Assembly: GCA_019635775.1 (NCBI GenBank)
Contig: JAHBYU010000001.1
Location: 310,001 to 374,000 of the forward strand
Direction of reading: 5' to 3'
DNA: 64,000 bases
From: Rhizobiaceae bacterium
GTDB lineage: Bacteria > Pseudomonadota > Alphaproteobacteria > Rhizobiales > Rhizobiaceae
Shown: positions 42,356 to 50,922 of the stretch, one piece after another
Layout of the letters: each line of letters opens with the position of its first letter
Numbering within the stretch: the first letter of the stretch is position 1
Translations under genes and position numbers: made by a program
The notes under the pieces: model-generated
What the model was told of the DNA's origin: nothing
What the model saw: only the letters and a program-made list of their open reading frames with translations
Database searches by the model: none

Positions 42356-44200
42356 TCAGTCCTTGTGATCTCGCGGCAGCGGTGACGTCGCCTGTTCCAG
42401 CCAGGCGAGAACATCGCCGCTGAGCATCGGTCCGATCTCGCGCAGGACACGCGCGTGATACTCGTCAAGCCAGTGCAACTCGTCACGCGTCAGCAGGCTT
42501 GTCCTCAGCATTCGCTTGTCGAATGGCGCAAGCGTGAGCGTCTCGAACCCATGCATCGCGATATCGCCTTCCGGAAGGTTCTCCGCCGGCGTCACGAGGA
42601 TCAGGTTTTCCAGCCTGATCCCATAGGCGCCGGGCTTGTAGTAACCCGGCTCATTGGACAGGATCATGCCTGCGAGCAGCTTTTCGGTTCCCGTCTTGGC
42701 AATCCGCTGTGGGCCCTCATGAACCGAAAGATAGGACCCCACGCCATGGCCGGTGCCATGATGATAGTCGAGGCCTTCCTGCCACAGGGCCAGCCTCGCA
42801 ACCGCGTCGATGTCGGCCCCCCGCGTCCCGGGAGGAAACCGCAGGAGAGAGATGCCGATGAGACCCTTGAGGACAAGAGTGTATCGCGTGCGCATTTCCT
42901 GCGTAGGGTTACCGATCGGAACGGTGCGGGTTATGTCCGTCGTTCCGTCCTGATACTGGCCCCCCGAATCCAGAAGGAACAGCTCACCCTTTCCCAGCAC
43001 CCTATTGGTCTGCGTCGACACCCTGTAGTGGATGATCGCGCCGTTGGGTCCTGCGCCTGCGATTGTCGCGAACGAGACTTCACGCAATGGCATCTGCGTC
43101 TCGTTACCGGTAATCCGGCGCATCTGCTCGAGCTTCTGCACGACGGAAATCTCATCCACCGTGCCGGGTTCCTGCTGATCGAGCCAGAACAGAAGCTTGG
43201 CCACGGCCGCGCCGTCGCGCCGGTGTGCCGCCCGCGCGCCGGCTATTTCCGTGTTGTTCTTGGTCGCGCGGGGAAGCCTTGCCGGGTCCGCCGCGCTAAC
43301 AACAGTACCCCCGTCCTCGGCAACGAGCATCCGCAGGCGTTCTGCTGCCAGCGCGGGATCAAGCGAAATCTTCGCGCCGCTGCCTGCCAGACCTGTGAGT
43401 TGAGTGGCTAGCGTAGACGGAGGATGCAGGTCGGCAAGTTGAGTGAGATAGGCTTCGGTTTTCATGGGCAGCTTGCGCTTGTCCATGAAAAGCAGATGCT
43501 TGCCGTCGGCTGCAAGTATCGCGAATCCCAGCGCCAGCGGCGTATGCGGAACATCCGATCCACGGATGTTGAATGCCCATGCCACCGAAGAAGGATCTGT
43601 CAGTACCGCATGCGTCGCACCTTCCCGGGCGATTGCCTCGGCAAGACGTGTAAGCTTGTCCCTGGCCAGTTCCCCGGCGAATTCGATCGGCTGGATTTCA
43701 ACCGGTTTCAGCGGCGGGTCCAGTTGATCGATCCAGATCTCGTCGATCGGGTTGGCGGCCAGCGGCACCAGTTCCACACCCGTCTTGTGGGCGGCTTCGG
43801 TCAGAGCCTTGATTTCACCGATCGTGTGCAGCCAGGGATCGAAGGCGAGCCGTGTGCCCTCGCGCAGATTGTCCTTGACCCATTTTGGGGGCGGGTTGTC
43901 GACGAGGCTCTCGATCGAGAAAATCGCTGGATCGGTCTGATCCTGCACCTGAAGGGTGTAACGCCCGTCGACGAAGATGACGGCCTTGCTGGCGAGCACG
44001 ATGGCAACCCCGGCGGACCCTGTGAAGCCTGTCAGCCACTTCAGGCGTTCGGAATGGGGCGGAACATACTCGCCCTGATGCTCGTCGGCTCGGGGGACAA
44101 TGAATCCGTCCAGGTTCCTGTCGTGCAGCCAGGCGCGAAGCCGCGACACACGTTCGCTACCGGTCGAGGGATCGTTCAGCTCGTCGAAGTCCTGGAACAT
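42356..44200 (-). CDS. pepP: Xaa-Pro aminopeptidase (M24, aminopeptidase P)
   Basis: A 614-residue cytosolic metallopeptidase releasing the N-terminal residue before proline. Two creatinase-like N-terminal domains are followed by the pita-bread catalytic domain with metal ligands in LLDSGGQYQDGTTDITRT, GTGHGVGSYLSVHEGPQ, LSNEPGYYKPGAYGIRLE and the final Glu in FETLTLAPFD. The length and the extra N-terminal domain match the long alphaproteobacterial/eukaryotic-type aminopeptidase P. No signal peptide. It lies beside prmA, as often in rhizobia. Confidence 0.92.
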   Translation of the reverse strand: MFQDFDELNDPSTGSERVSRLRAWLHDRNLDGFIVPRADEHQGEYVPPHSERLKWLTGFTGSAGVAIVLASKAVIFVDGRYTLQVQDQTDPAIFSIESLVDNPPPKWVKDNLREGTRLAFDPWLHTIGEIKALTEAAHKTGVELVPLAANPIDEIWIDQLDPPLKPVEIQPIEFAGELARDKLTRLAEAIAREGATHAVLTDPSSVAWAFNIRGSDVPHTPLALGFAILAADGKHLLFMDKRKLPMKTEAYLTQLADLHPPSTLATQLTGLAGSGAKISLDPALAAERLRMLVAEDGGTVVSAADPARLPRATKNNTEIAGARAAHRRDGAAVAKLLFWLDQQEPGTVDEISVVQKLEQMRRITGNETQMPLREVSFATIAGAGPNGAIIHYRVSTQTNRVLGKGELFLLDSGGQYQDGTTDITRTVPIGNPTQEMRTRYTLVLKGLIGISLLRFPPGTRGADIDAVARLALWQEGLDYHHGTGHGVGSYLSVHEGPQRIAKTGTEKLLAGMILSNEPGYYKPGAYGIRLENLILVTPAENLPEGDIAMHGFETLTLAPFDKRMLRTSLLTRDELHWLDEYHARVLREIGPMLSGDVLAWLEQATSPLPRDHKD

Positions 44201-44387
44201 TAGGCCGGGTTTCCGTGGGGTGTGGGGGCAAATCTAGCTTTGAGCCCGTCTCGATGCAACGAGACCGGCCCATCGACGCCGTCGCGCGAACGGATATCAG
44301 CCATGCATTCTTGTCACTATCTTCAGTAGTCACTGACGTTACATTGACGGCGTGGAGGAGTTGGCTTGATCCCGAAGGAGCAAAGCA

Positions 44388-44579
44388 ATGACTGTATCCA
44401 CCAAGAAGCCCGGCTTCTTTCGCAGCGTATTGAATTCACTGGTTGAGTCCAGGCAGAGACAGGCCGAGCTCTACGTGAACGGCGTACTCCTCGCTCTTGA
44501 TGATGCAACCTTGAAGAGCCACGGCTATGAGCGTGCCGCCCTGTCGAAGCGCGGCGTCTCGAACCGGTTCTGCTTGTGA
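44388..44579 (+). CDS. Small conserved rhizobial protein (DUF1127-like)
   Basis: A 63-residue basic protein with RQRQAELYVNGVLLALDDA and LKSHGYERAALSKRG, a layout resembling the short DUF1127/YjiS-type proteins common in alphaproteobacteria. An excellent ribosome site (AAGGAGC) lies six bases before the ATG. Function unknown. Upstream, GTCACT occurs twice 21 bases apart near 44308 and 44329. Its stop is one base from the stop of converging prmA. Confidence 0.75.
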   Translation: MTVSTKKPGFFRSVLNSLVESRQRQAELYVNGVLLALDDATLKSHGYERAALSKRGVSNRFCL

Positions 44580-44580
44580 C

Positions 44581-45453
44581 CTATCGCTTGAGGTGAATGG
44601 TGACCCAGCCATCGCGCCAGAGCGTTCTCACATGGCGCAGTTGCTGGCCAACATAGGCTGCAAGCACCGCGTTGCGCTGCCGCTCCAGGATGCCTGAGAG
44701 GATCAGTGAGCCGCCCAGTCTCACCGACCTCGCCATCTCGGGTGCCATTCGCATCAGCGGTCGCGCAAGGATGTTTGCGACGATCAGATCGAACGGAGCC
44801 CGGCTCGCGAGAATCAGATGGTGGAAGCCCGGTGCAGTAACCGTTTCGACGTAGCGTGAAACCTCGTTCAGCCTGGTGTTGGCGGAGGCGACGCGGACGG
44901 CAACGGGATCGATGTCGGTGGCAAGCACAGGAATGCGAGCGAGTTTAGCGAGCGCGATTGCCAGAACGGCGCTTCCCGTTCCGAGGTCGAGCGCGTTCTT
45001 CGGTTGCTCCCTGCGCACGACCATGTCGATCATTTCTAGGCAACCGGCGGTCGTGCCGTGATGGCCGGTTCCGAAGGCGAGCCCGGCCTCGATTTCTATC
45101 GCGAGATCGCCCGGCCTGGTCCTGGCACGGTCGTGTGAGCCATGGACAAGGAAGCGCCCTGCGCGCACCGGCTGCAGGCCTTCCAGCGATTTGGCAACCC
45201 AGTCTATGTCGTCCAGCAGTTCCCTGTTGATCTCGGCGTCGACACCCGCCTCCTCAAGAAGGCTTCGTAACCGGGCTTCGACGCCTTCGACATCAGCGTC
45301 TGCGTACAGCGAAATTTCCTTGATGCCCTTGTTCTCGTCAAAGTCGAAGAGAGAGAGCGGCAAGCCGTCATCCTCGAAGGTAGCTTCAAGCATCGAGAAC
45401 AGCCTGTCGGCCTCAGTTGCGTCCGTCAGAAGATGGAGGCGCGTCTGCGACAT
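44581..45453 (-). CDS. prmA: Ribosomal protein L11 methyltransferase PrmA
   Basis: A 290-residue SAM methyltransferase that trimethylates ribosomal protein L11. The N-terminal L11-recognition domain is followed by EIEAGLAFGTGHHGTTAGCLE, SAM motif I ALDLGTGSAVLAIALAKL, ATDIDPVAVRVASANTRLN and the catalytic-loop VANILARPLMRMAPE. Start ATG overlaps the SCO1-like stop by one base (TGATG), so the two genes are coupled. Confidence 0.94.
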   Translation of the reverse strand: MSQTRLHLLTDATEADRLFSMLEATFEDDGLPLSLFDFDENKGIKEISLYADADVEGVEARLRSLLEEAGVDAEINRELLDDIDWVAKSLEGLQPVRAGRFLVHGSHDRARTRPGDLAIEIEAGLAFGTGHHGTTAGCLEMIDMVVRREQPKNALDLGTGSAVLAIALAKLARIPVLATDIDPVAVRVASANTRLNEVSRYVETVTAPGFHHLILASRAPFDLIVANILARPLMRMAPEMARSVRLGGSLILSGILERQRNAVLAAYVGQQLRHVRTLWRDGWVTIHLKR

Positions 45454-46028
45454 CAACCCTTGGCCAGTCGCTTGAGTTTTGCAATCGCCGTCTCAGGATT
45501 TTCCTCGTAGGCAATCGTGCCGAAGAAATCGCCTTTGGCGTCGAGCAGGAGGATCGAGGCCGTGTGGTCCATCGTGTAGTCATCCCCTTCAAGATCGACT
45601 TTGCGCCAGAAAATCCCGAAGGATTTCGCCATGTCGTGGACCTTCGCCGGCTCGCCCGTAATGCCGGTTATCCGATCGGAGACATTGCCGACATAACGGT
45701 CCATGATCTCTGGTGTATCGCGTTCGGGGTCAACGCTCACGAAATAGGCACGAATATTCTTGCCTTCATCGCCCAGTTGCTTGAGCCATCCATCCATTTC
45801 GAACAGGGTGGTGGGGCAAACTTCGGGGCAGTGCGTAAAACCGAAGAACACCGCACTCGGCTGTCCCCTGAATGCCGCTTCGGTAATCGGCTGGCCCTTC
45901 TGGTCCACCAGCGTGAACGGCGCCCCATAGGCCTTGCTGGCGTATTGCATCTGATACCATTGGAAAGCGATCACGCCCATGACGACCGCCATGAGGACGA
46001 GAATGCCGGATATGACGAAACGCATCAT
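45453..46028 (-). CDS. SCO1/SenC-family copper chaperone
   Basis: A 191-residue thioredoxin-fold protein with an N-terminal membrane anchor (FVISGILVLMAVVMGVIAFQ). The copper-binding CxxxC is in FFGFTHCPEVCPTTLFEM and the conserved His in DYTMDHTASILLLD. SCO proteins deliver copper to the CuA centre of cytochrome c oxidase at the periplasmic face. A 53-residue membrane protein is encoded 28 bases upstream and prmA directly downstream. Confidence 0.93.
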   Translation of the reverse strand: MMRFVISGILVLMAVVMGVIAFQWYQMQYASKAYGAPFTLVDQKGQPITEAAFRGQPSAVFFGFTHCPEVCPTTLFEMDGWLKQLGDEGKNIRAYFVSVDPERDTPEIMDRYVGNVSDRITGITGEPAKVHDMAKSFGIFWRKVDLEGDDYTMDHTASILLLDAKGDFFGTIAYEENPETAIAKLKRLAKG

Positions 46029-46056
46029 TCAGAAGTTCCGGATTTCGGTTTGCCGA

Positions 46057-46218
46057 TCAGAAACACCAGGCCAAACCGGCCTCGACCGTTGCCATCAAGA
46101 TACTGGCGCCCTTATCTATCCATAAGGCGAATGCCAGGCCCGTCGCCGCCGCGAACAAGGCTACGCCGAACACGATTTTCGCGATCGCAGCATTGGGCAT
46201 CAGCACGGAATGCTTCAT
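46057..46218 (-). CDS. Predicted 53-residue membrane protein upstream of the SCO1-like gene
   Basis: From the ATG at 46218 the product is short and carries two hydrophobic stretches, NAAIAKIVFGVALFAAATGL and ALWIDKGASILMATVEAGLA, with a C-terminal WCF. It is on the same strand and 28 bp before the SCO1-like gene, suggesting a shared transcript and perhaps a role in oxidase assembly. The ribosome site is poor, and a longer upstream start in the same frame exists. Function unknown. Confidence 0.5.
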   Translation of the reverse strand: MKHSVLMPNAAIAKIVFGVALFAAATGLAFALWIDKGASILMATVEAGLAWCF

Positions 46219-46350
46219 GACCGTGATATAGCGCGAGCGGTCGGGACAAAAAAGAGCCATGATGCCGCGCACCAGCACAAGGGCTTGCCGTGACCGTCCA
46301 TCCGCACCATCTCACGTGCTCGCATGGCCAAATGGTCTTTGGAGAAAGTG

Positions 46351-46836
46351 ATGAAACGTGTCGGCATAGCGACTATTCTTGCCTCGGTCCTCTTGGCGGC
46401 ACCTGCTTCCGCGAATCAAGTTGGAGAGGTAGGCGTCGACTGGCTGGGTAACGACATTATCGTCGAGGCAATCAAGGATCCGAAAGTCGAGGGAGTAACC
46501 TGCCACGTGTCCTATTTCGACCGGGGCGTCATAGATCGGCTGCAGAAGGGCAACTGGTTCGAGAACCCATCCGATACCGCCATATCATGTCGGCAGACCG
46601 GTCCGATCAAGATCGGCGATATATCGCTTGGAGAGGGCGGCGAGGAGATCTTCAAGCAGGGTATCAGCCTGATCTGGAAGGAACAGGTGGTAAACCGCAT
46701 CTACGACAAGTCCAACGACACGCTGATCTACTTGGCTCATTCCCGGCAGGTGCAGGATGGTTCGGCCAAGATGTCGATGACGACTGTGCCGCTGTTCAAC
46801 CAGAACGTCGTCTGGGAGAACGGCAAGCCGCAATAG
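46351..46836 (+). CDS. creA: CreA family protein, periplasmic
   Basis: A 161-residue exported protein of the CreA family (DUF of unknown function, widespread in proteobacteria). The signal peptide ends PASAN, and the mature part opens with QVGEVGVDWLGNDIIVEAIK followed by GVTCHVSYFDRGVIDRL, the conserved CreA core with paired cysteines. GGAGAAAG just before this ATG supports it over the in-frame start 27 bases upstream. An 8-bp hairpin (46821-46843) overlaps the stop codon. Confidence 0.88.
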   Translation: MKRVGIATILASVLLAAPASANQVGEVGVDWLGNDIIVEAIKDPKVEGVTCHVSYFDRGVIDRLQKGNWFENPSDTAISCRQTGPIKIGDISLGEGGEEIFKQGISLIWKEQVVNRIYDKSNDTLIYLAHSRQVQDGSAKMSMTTVPLFNQNVVWENGKPQ

Positions 46837-46872
46837 CTTGCCGCAACCGACGGCGCGGCGTAAAGCCGGGCG

Positions 46873-47502
46873 ATGGACAGGCCAGAAGACCTTCGCCTCA
46901 AGGATTCAGAACCGCGTATTCACTCCACAGCGGAGCTGAAGACCTGTCGGTTGGGCCGCTATTCGTCGATCGGCGAACGAGTGGTCCTGCGCGAGGTTGT
47001 CGTCGGCGACTTTTCGTATTTCGAGCGCAATGCCGAAGCGATTTACACGGAAATCGGCAAGTTCTGCTCAATTGCGGCCAACACGCGCATCAACGCACTG
47101 GAACATCCTATCGAGCGCGTCACCCAGCACAAGGTTACCTATCGGCCCAACGAGTATTTCCGCTGGCTTGGGGTCGATGGCGATTTCAGGGCGCGCCGGC
47201 AGTCAAAACAGGTGCGCATAGGGCATGACGTGTGGGTTGGCCATGGCGCCGTCATCCTGCCCGGTGTTTCGATCGGGAACGGCGCTGTTATCGGTGCGAA
47301 TGCGGTGGTGACGAAAGACGTCGGTCCGTACGAAATCGTGACCGGCGTCCCGGCAGGGCGGCTGCGGCTGCGTTTCCCGCGCGAGATTTCCGACCGGCTT
47401 GAAGCCCTGAAGTGGTGGGACTGGCCGGTGGAAAAGCTGGCAGACGCGATCCCCGATATGCAGACTTTGCCGATCGGGGAGTTCCTCGACCGCTGGACCT
47501 GA
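46873..47502 (+). CDS. Hexapeptide-repeat acetyltransferase (xenobiotic/phosphonate-associated type)
   Basis: A 209-residue left-handed beta-helix acyltransferase. Hexapeptide coils are seen in CRLGRYSSIGERVVLREVVV, and the catalytic/acetyl-CoA end reads VRIGHDVWVGHGAVILPGVS, then IGNGAVIGANAVVTKDV. Its length and the C-terminal FPREISDRLEALKWWDWPVE resemble the chloramphenicol-acetyltransferase-like proteins often found in phosphonate gene clusters, but no phosphonate gene is present here. Substrate unknown. Confidence 0.85.
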   Translation: MDRPEDLRLKDSEPRIHSTAELKTCRLGRYSSIGERVVLREVVVGDFSYFERNAEAIYTEIGKFCSIAANTRINALEHPIERVTQHKVTYRPNEYFRWLGVDGDFRARRQSKQVRIGHDVWVGHGAVILPGVSIGNGAVIGANAVVTKDVGPYEIVTGVPAGRLRLRFPREISDRLEALKWWDWPVEKLADAIPDMQTLPIGEFLDRWT

Positions 47503-47518
47503 GCCAGTTGCCGGGCCG

Positions 47519-48379
47519 CTAGCGTTGCATGAACTCCGCGAAGGCCTCTCCGAAGTCCGGGTGCCAGCGCGACAGGGCAGGGCGGTTCTCGATGATGTCT
47601 CCGACCGCCCACGCCATACGGCGTTCGTCGATACTGCGCTCCGTCTCGTTGTCGGGGCAAAGAATGTAGAAATCGCCGCGCTTCAGCGAAGCCAGCATGA
47701 AATCGACCACCTGGTCGGCCGTCCATGCTGCCGGCGCCTTGGTGGTTGTGCCTCCACTCATGCCCGTGAAGGTGAATCCGGGTATCAGAAGGTGCGCGGA
47801 AATTCTGGCGCCGGGCTCGTTGCGCAGAGCGTGCGCCAACCCTTCTGTGTAGGTTTTCAACGCGGATTTCGAGACATTGTAGGCCAGGTTTCCGGGCGGT
47901 GTGGTGATGCCCTGCTTGGAACCCGTGTTGACGATCATTGCCGGTTTGTCTTGCGCAAGCATCCTCGCGCCAAACGCTTGCACGCCGTGCACAACACCCC
48001 ACAGATTGACCTCCAGGAGCCTCTTCCAATCGACAAGATTCTCCCATGGCTTGCCCGGATTGTTGCCGACGCCCGCGTTGTTCATCAGGAAGGATACTTC
48101 GCCGAAAGCCGCATAGGCCCTGTCGGCAAGGGCCTTCAGGTCTTCCGCCTTCGCCACGTCGCAAGGAACCGCAAGCACCTTGCCGCTGTCTTCTGCTATC
48201 TGCGCGATCTTGTCTCTGGCCGATTCGAGCGCGGGACCGCCAAGGTCCGCGACAACGACATTCAGTCCTGCTCCTGCAAGGCGCGTGGCGGCAGCAAGTC
48301 CGATGCCGCTCGCGCCTCCCGTGATGACCGCGGTGCGTCCACCTGCAAGCGCTGGGATATCCGTGATCGCCTTGTTCAT
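47519..48379 (-). CDS. Short-chain dehydrogenase/reductase (SDR)
   Basis: A 286-residue classical SDR. The cofactor loop is TGGASGIGLAAATRL, the NNAG motif is in FLMNNAGVGNNPGKPWEN, and the catalytic Ser and Tyr-x-x-x-Lys are in NTGSKQGITTPPGNLAYNVSK. Substrate cannot be predicted; NADP versus NAD is not clear. It lies between an acetyltransferase (converging, 16 bp) and a small hypothetical gene. Confidence 0.9.
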   Translation of the reverse strand: MNKAITDIPALAGGRTAVITGGASGIGLAAATRLAGAGLNVVVADLGGPALESARDKIAQIAEDSGKVLAVPCDVAKAEDLKALADRAYAAFGEVSFLMNNAGVGNNPGKPWENLVDWKRLLEVNLWGVVHGVQAFGARMLAQDKPAMIVNTGSKQGITTPPGNLAYNVSKSALKTYTEGLAHALRNEPGARISAHLLIPGFTFTGMSGGTTTKAPAAWTADQVVDFMLASLKRGDFYILCPDNETERSIDERRMAWAVGDIIENRPALSRWHPDFGEAFAEFMQR

Positions 48380-48538
48380 GTCATTCGTCCTTTTTCAGTC
48401 GCCTGCAATCTAGTTGTCGTGCGTGTCCATGGCCACAGGATTTGCCCCCGAGAGAGCAAGCCTGTATTCGGTGCAGGTCTTCGCGGTGCCTCAGGACGAT
48501 TTATGCGTTACCGGCCCGAAGGGCAAAAGGAGGACGGC

Positions 48539-48823
48539 GTGGCTAACGACTGGCTGAAAATACTCGACGACGAAATTGCCTCCGGCGACAAGATGCTCAA
48601 GGCCGTGCCCAAGGTTCTGGCAGACCCCGATATCAGCGTTGACCAGGTGAAGGCGCTCTTTGCCGAACTCGAACAACAGGCTCAGTTCGTTGAAAAGCTT
48701 CGCGCCGCGCTCGAGGCGATGGGGCATGACTTCCCGGTCGTCGATAAGGCGACGGCCCTTGAAGCGCGCTATGCCGATCTCGCCGCCACGGCGGCCGAAA
48801 AGCTCAAGGAGATGAGGGACTAG
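48539..48823 (+). CDS. Hypothetical protein, helical/coiled coil
   Basis: A 94-residue acidic, almost wholly helical protein (DWLKILDDEIASGDKMLKAV, FAELEQQAQFVEKLRAALEA, and KLKEMRD at the end). I chose GTG because AGGAGG lies five bases before it; the same frame is open far upstream, but that is antisense to the SDR gene. Function unknown. Its TAG stop lies in a CTAG shared with the stop of the converging gene. Confidence 0.72.
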   Translation: MANDWLKILDDEIASGDKMLKAVPKVLADPDISVDQVKALFAELEQQAQFVEKLRAALEAMGHDFPVVDKATALEARYADLAATAAEKLKEMRD

Positions 48824-49158
48824 AAGAACGCATCGTTTCGGTAGTGGCCTGTCCACCATGCGGCATCGCTTGTAAAGCGGATGCCGATCAGTCCCAGGCC
48901 AGAAACGAGACCTGCTACAAGCAGCAGATTGGCGAAGGTCAAGCGTGGGTCCTGTGCCGAGTCGAATAGCCTTGAACGCAAGACGAGGATCGCGCCGACC
49001 AGGACGAGGTCAATACCCATGGAAATGTAGTGGGAGGGAGGGAGCGGCCATTCGCCCCCTGCGACTGCCGCTGCCCAGACGAACCTGGCCATGAGCCAGA
49101 TCGTGAAAAACTGATAGAGCCGCCAGCGAATCGCCAGTTTCCGTTCGTCTTGCGCCAC
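48820..49158 (-). CDS. Hypothetical small membrane protein
   Basis: Three predicted helices (LYQFFTIWLMARFVWAAAVA, HYISMGIDLVLVGAILVL and LTFANLLLVAGLVSGLGLIG) in about 112 residues, with a charged N-terminus (AQDERKLAIRWR). The start is uncertain: GTG at 49158 with GGGG five bases upstream is used, but the frame stays open upstream. No family recognised. Stop codon shared in CTAG with the + strand gene. Confidence 0.55.
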   Translation of the reverse strand: MAQDERKLAIRWRLYQFFTIWLMARFVWAAAVAGGEWPLPPSHYISMGIDLVLVGAILVLRSRLFDSAQDPRLTFANLLLVAGLVSGLGLIGIRFTSDAAWWTGHYRNDAFF

Positions 49159-49253
49159 TTGAACCCCGAAGCCGTTCCTTTGGAGAGCGGCGGATATTGC
49201 GCATGCTTCGCGCACGCTTCCTAGGAGGGGTAGCGCCCCAAAATTGTGGATAA

Positions 49254-50606
49254 TCAGCTGTCGCGGCCGATGGATGCCAGTTGCACCTTCGACGCCTTGG
49301 ACATGCTTGGAACCACGACGATGTGGGTAACCTTGCCCTGTTTGAAGGCCTTCAGGAAGCGATTGTAATCCTTGAATGCGACGCAACCGTGTGACTCCGG
49401 CCGTCCCCCCCGAAGCAGATAGGAATGGGCCAAAATTCCATCCCGACCGTGCATGGTCTGGTTCCCGATCGGCGTCATCCGGACGGCTTCCACGCCATGA
49501 AAGCGCTTCTCGCGCATCGATAGCTTGTAGGTGTTCGGCGGCGTAGGCCCGTTCATCTTCACATGGACGAATTTGGGATTGTCGGCCATCTTGCCTATGC
49601 CTGAATGCGCCTCGAGCTTGGTACCGTCCGGCATGTGCACGACAGCTGCCGAGATGTCGTAGATGGCCACTCCCTTGCCCGCCTTCGGCGTGTTGAAGAG
49701 ATTCTTGAAGACACCGTCGGCAGGCTTGTTTGGCCGCGCGTAGGCGAGGGCTTGCTGGGAATCCCCGCGATCCGAGTTGCGCGGCTTGCGAGCCGGGGTC
49801 GCACGATCCTCAATGCCGGCGGGCGTTTGAGTGCGCGGCTTGTTCTTGTCCCTGGCCGACTTTGCCGCAGGCTTGAGCTCGGGTGCGTCCATGTTTTCAG
49901 GCAGTTGGACATCCGCCACGACGTCTCCTGCGTCGATGCCGAACAGGTCGAGGTCGACCGATGCCAGCGCCAGCTGGACCTGATCGTCGGGGCTGGGTTC
50001 TACTGAAGCGTATGCCAGTTCCAGTCCCAGGGCAGTCTGGCCGAAAAGCGGCAACTGGTCGGCCGCAGTGCGGGTCGGCTCGTCAGAGGGTGTTTCGCCG
50101 TCCACGCGATAAAAACGTTCCGTGCTGGGCATTGATAGCGAGGCCAGCACGACAGGCACTTCTTTGTCCGCCGAAATCTGCATTCCGGCGCCTGCGAATG
50201 CAGCCAGCAGTTTGGCGCGCGACAGATCGGTCTCTGCGATCACTTTGGCAAACGGATCTGCCTTGGCAGCCAGCTTGCCGTTCGTTTGAACAGGCAGGTT
50301 CCGGGTGAAGTGCTGGGCAGGCTGCGCGGCTACGGCGGCAAGCATGACCGCCTTGCCAGAGGAGATTATATGGCTCTTCGCCAGGGAGCGCGCCGGCTGC
50401 AGGAGGCTGGACTGTTCGAAAGCGGCAGCGCGCGAAAGGGTTGTTGCGGAATGTAGGCCAGCCAAAGTTGCTGCCGACCACGATATGATCGCAATCCCCA
50501 AGCACGGCACTGCAATCCATCGCAGGGTTTTCTTCAGGGCTGTTGCCCGCCGGCCGGAGCCAGCCAGCGGATGGGCATGTCCCATCCCGTTACGCATATA
50601 CGCCAT
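49254..50606 (-). CDS. DUF2778 (L,D-transpeptidase-like) membrane-anchored protein
   Basis: A 450-residue protein with an N-terminal membrane segment (LRWIAVPCLGIAIISWSAAT), a roughly 270-residue low-complexity periplasmic linker, and a C-terminal DUF2778 domain (about 315-440). The domain shows VKMNGPTPPNTYKLSMREK, NQTMHGRDGILAHSYLL and RGGRPESHGCVAFKDYNRFL, giving the SHGC catalytic-cysteine motif of the YkuD/L,D-transpeptidase fold. Related DUF2778 proteins are wall hydrolase or exchange enzymes, including secreted toxins; the anchored long form suggests a housekeeping wall role. A TTAACCAT motif lies about 125 bp upstream. Confidence 0.8.
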   Translation of the reverse strand: MAYMRNGMGHAHPLAGSGRRATALKKTLRWIAVPCLGIAIISWSAATLAGLHSATTLSRAAAFEQSSLLQPARSLAKSHIISSGKAVMLAAVAAQPAQHFTRNLPVQTNGKLAAKADPFAKVIAETDLSRAKLLAAFAGAGMQISADKEVPVVLASLSMPSTERFYRVDGETPSDEPTRTAADQLPLFGQTALGLELAYASVEPSPDDQVQLALASVDLDLFGIDAGDVVADVQLPENMDAPELKPAAKSARDKNKPRTQTPAGIEDRATPARKPRNSDRGDSQQALAYARPNKPADGVFKNLFNTPKAGKGVAIYDISAAVVHMPDGTKLEAHSGIGKMADNPKFVHVKMNGPTPPNTYKLSMREKRFHGVEAVRMTPIGNQTMHGRDGILAHSYLLRGGRPESHGCVAFKDYNRFLKAFKQGKVTHIVVVPSMSKASKVQLASIGRDS

Positions 50607-50727
50607 ACAACCCGTGTCCCTCTACGCAAACCGGACGCGGCAGCACATGCCGCGCCGTCGCTACATCCACCGCGGCCGAATTGATCGACCCCGCAGGCTT
50701 TACCGACGGCACGAATTGTGGACAAAG

Positions 50728-50735
50728 ATGGTTAA
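50728..50735 (-). promoter_or_regulatory. TTAACCAT octamer (CtrA-type motif) upstream of the DUF2778 gene
   Basis: Read on the complementary strand, GGTTAACCATC contains TTAACCAT, the octamer form of the CtrA recognition motif in alphaproteobacteria, about 125 bases before the DUF2778 start. The second half of a full TTAA-7-TTAA box is not present. The 316-bp gap around it (50607-50922) otherwise holds no gene I can support; CCGCGG and GGGCAATACCCGC-like short palindromes are seen. Confidence 0.4.
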
Positions 50736-50922
50736 CCAACCCTGACCGCAGTCCCCGATTGTGCGGGCAATACCCGCATGACGTCACTTTTCGCGATGAG
50801 ATCGCGTCCCGGCCCCGACCGAGTGGTGTCAATCAAACAAGGAGTTTTTGGGGCGAGATCTTGATGAGCCCGGCAAAAACGCCTCTGCCCGCGGTTTCCG
50901 GTTCGTCCACCGGAAAGTCGGA

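Noticed and set aside
44308..44334. Direct repeat GTCACT, 21 bp apart, as an operator of the DUF1127-like gene
   Set aside because: Six-base repeats at this distance occur easily by chance and no promoter boxes align with them; mentioned only as context.
47525..48538. Long N-terminal extension of the small helical protein at 48539
   Set aside because: The extension is antisense to the SDR gene and Arg/Cys/His-rich; AGGAGG five bases before GTG 48539 gives a better start.
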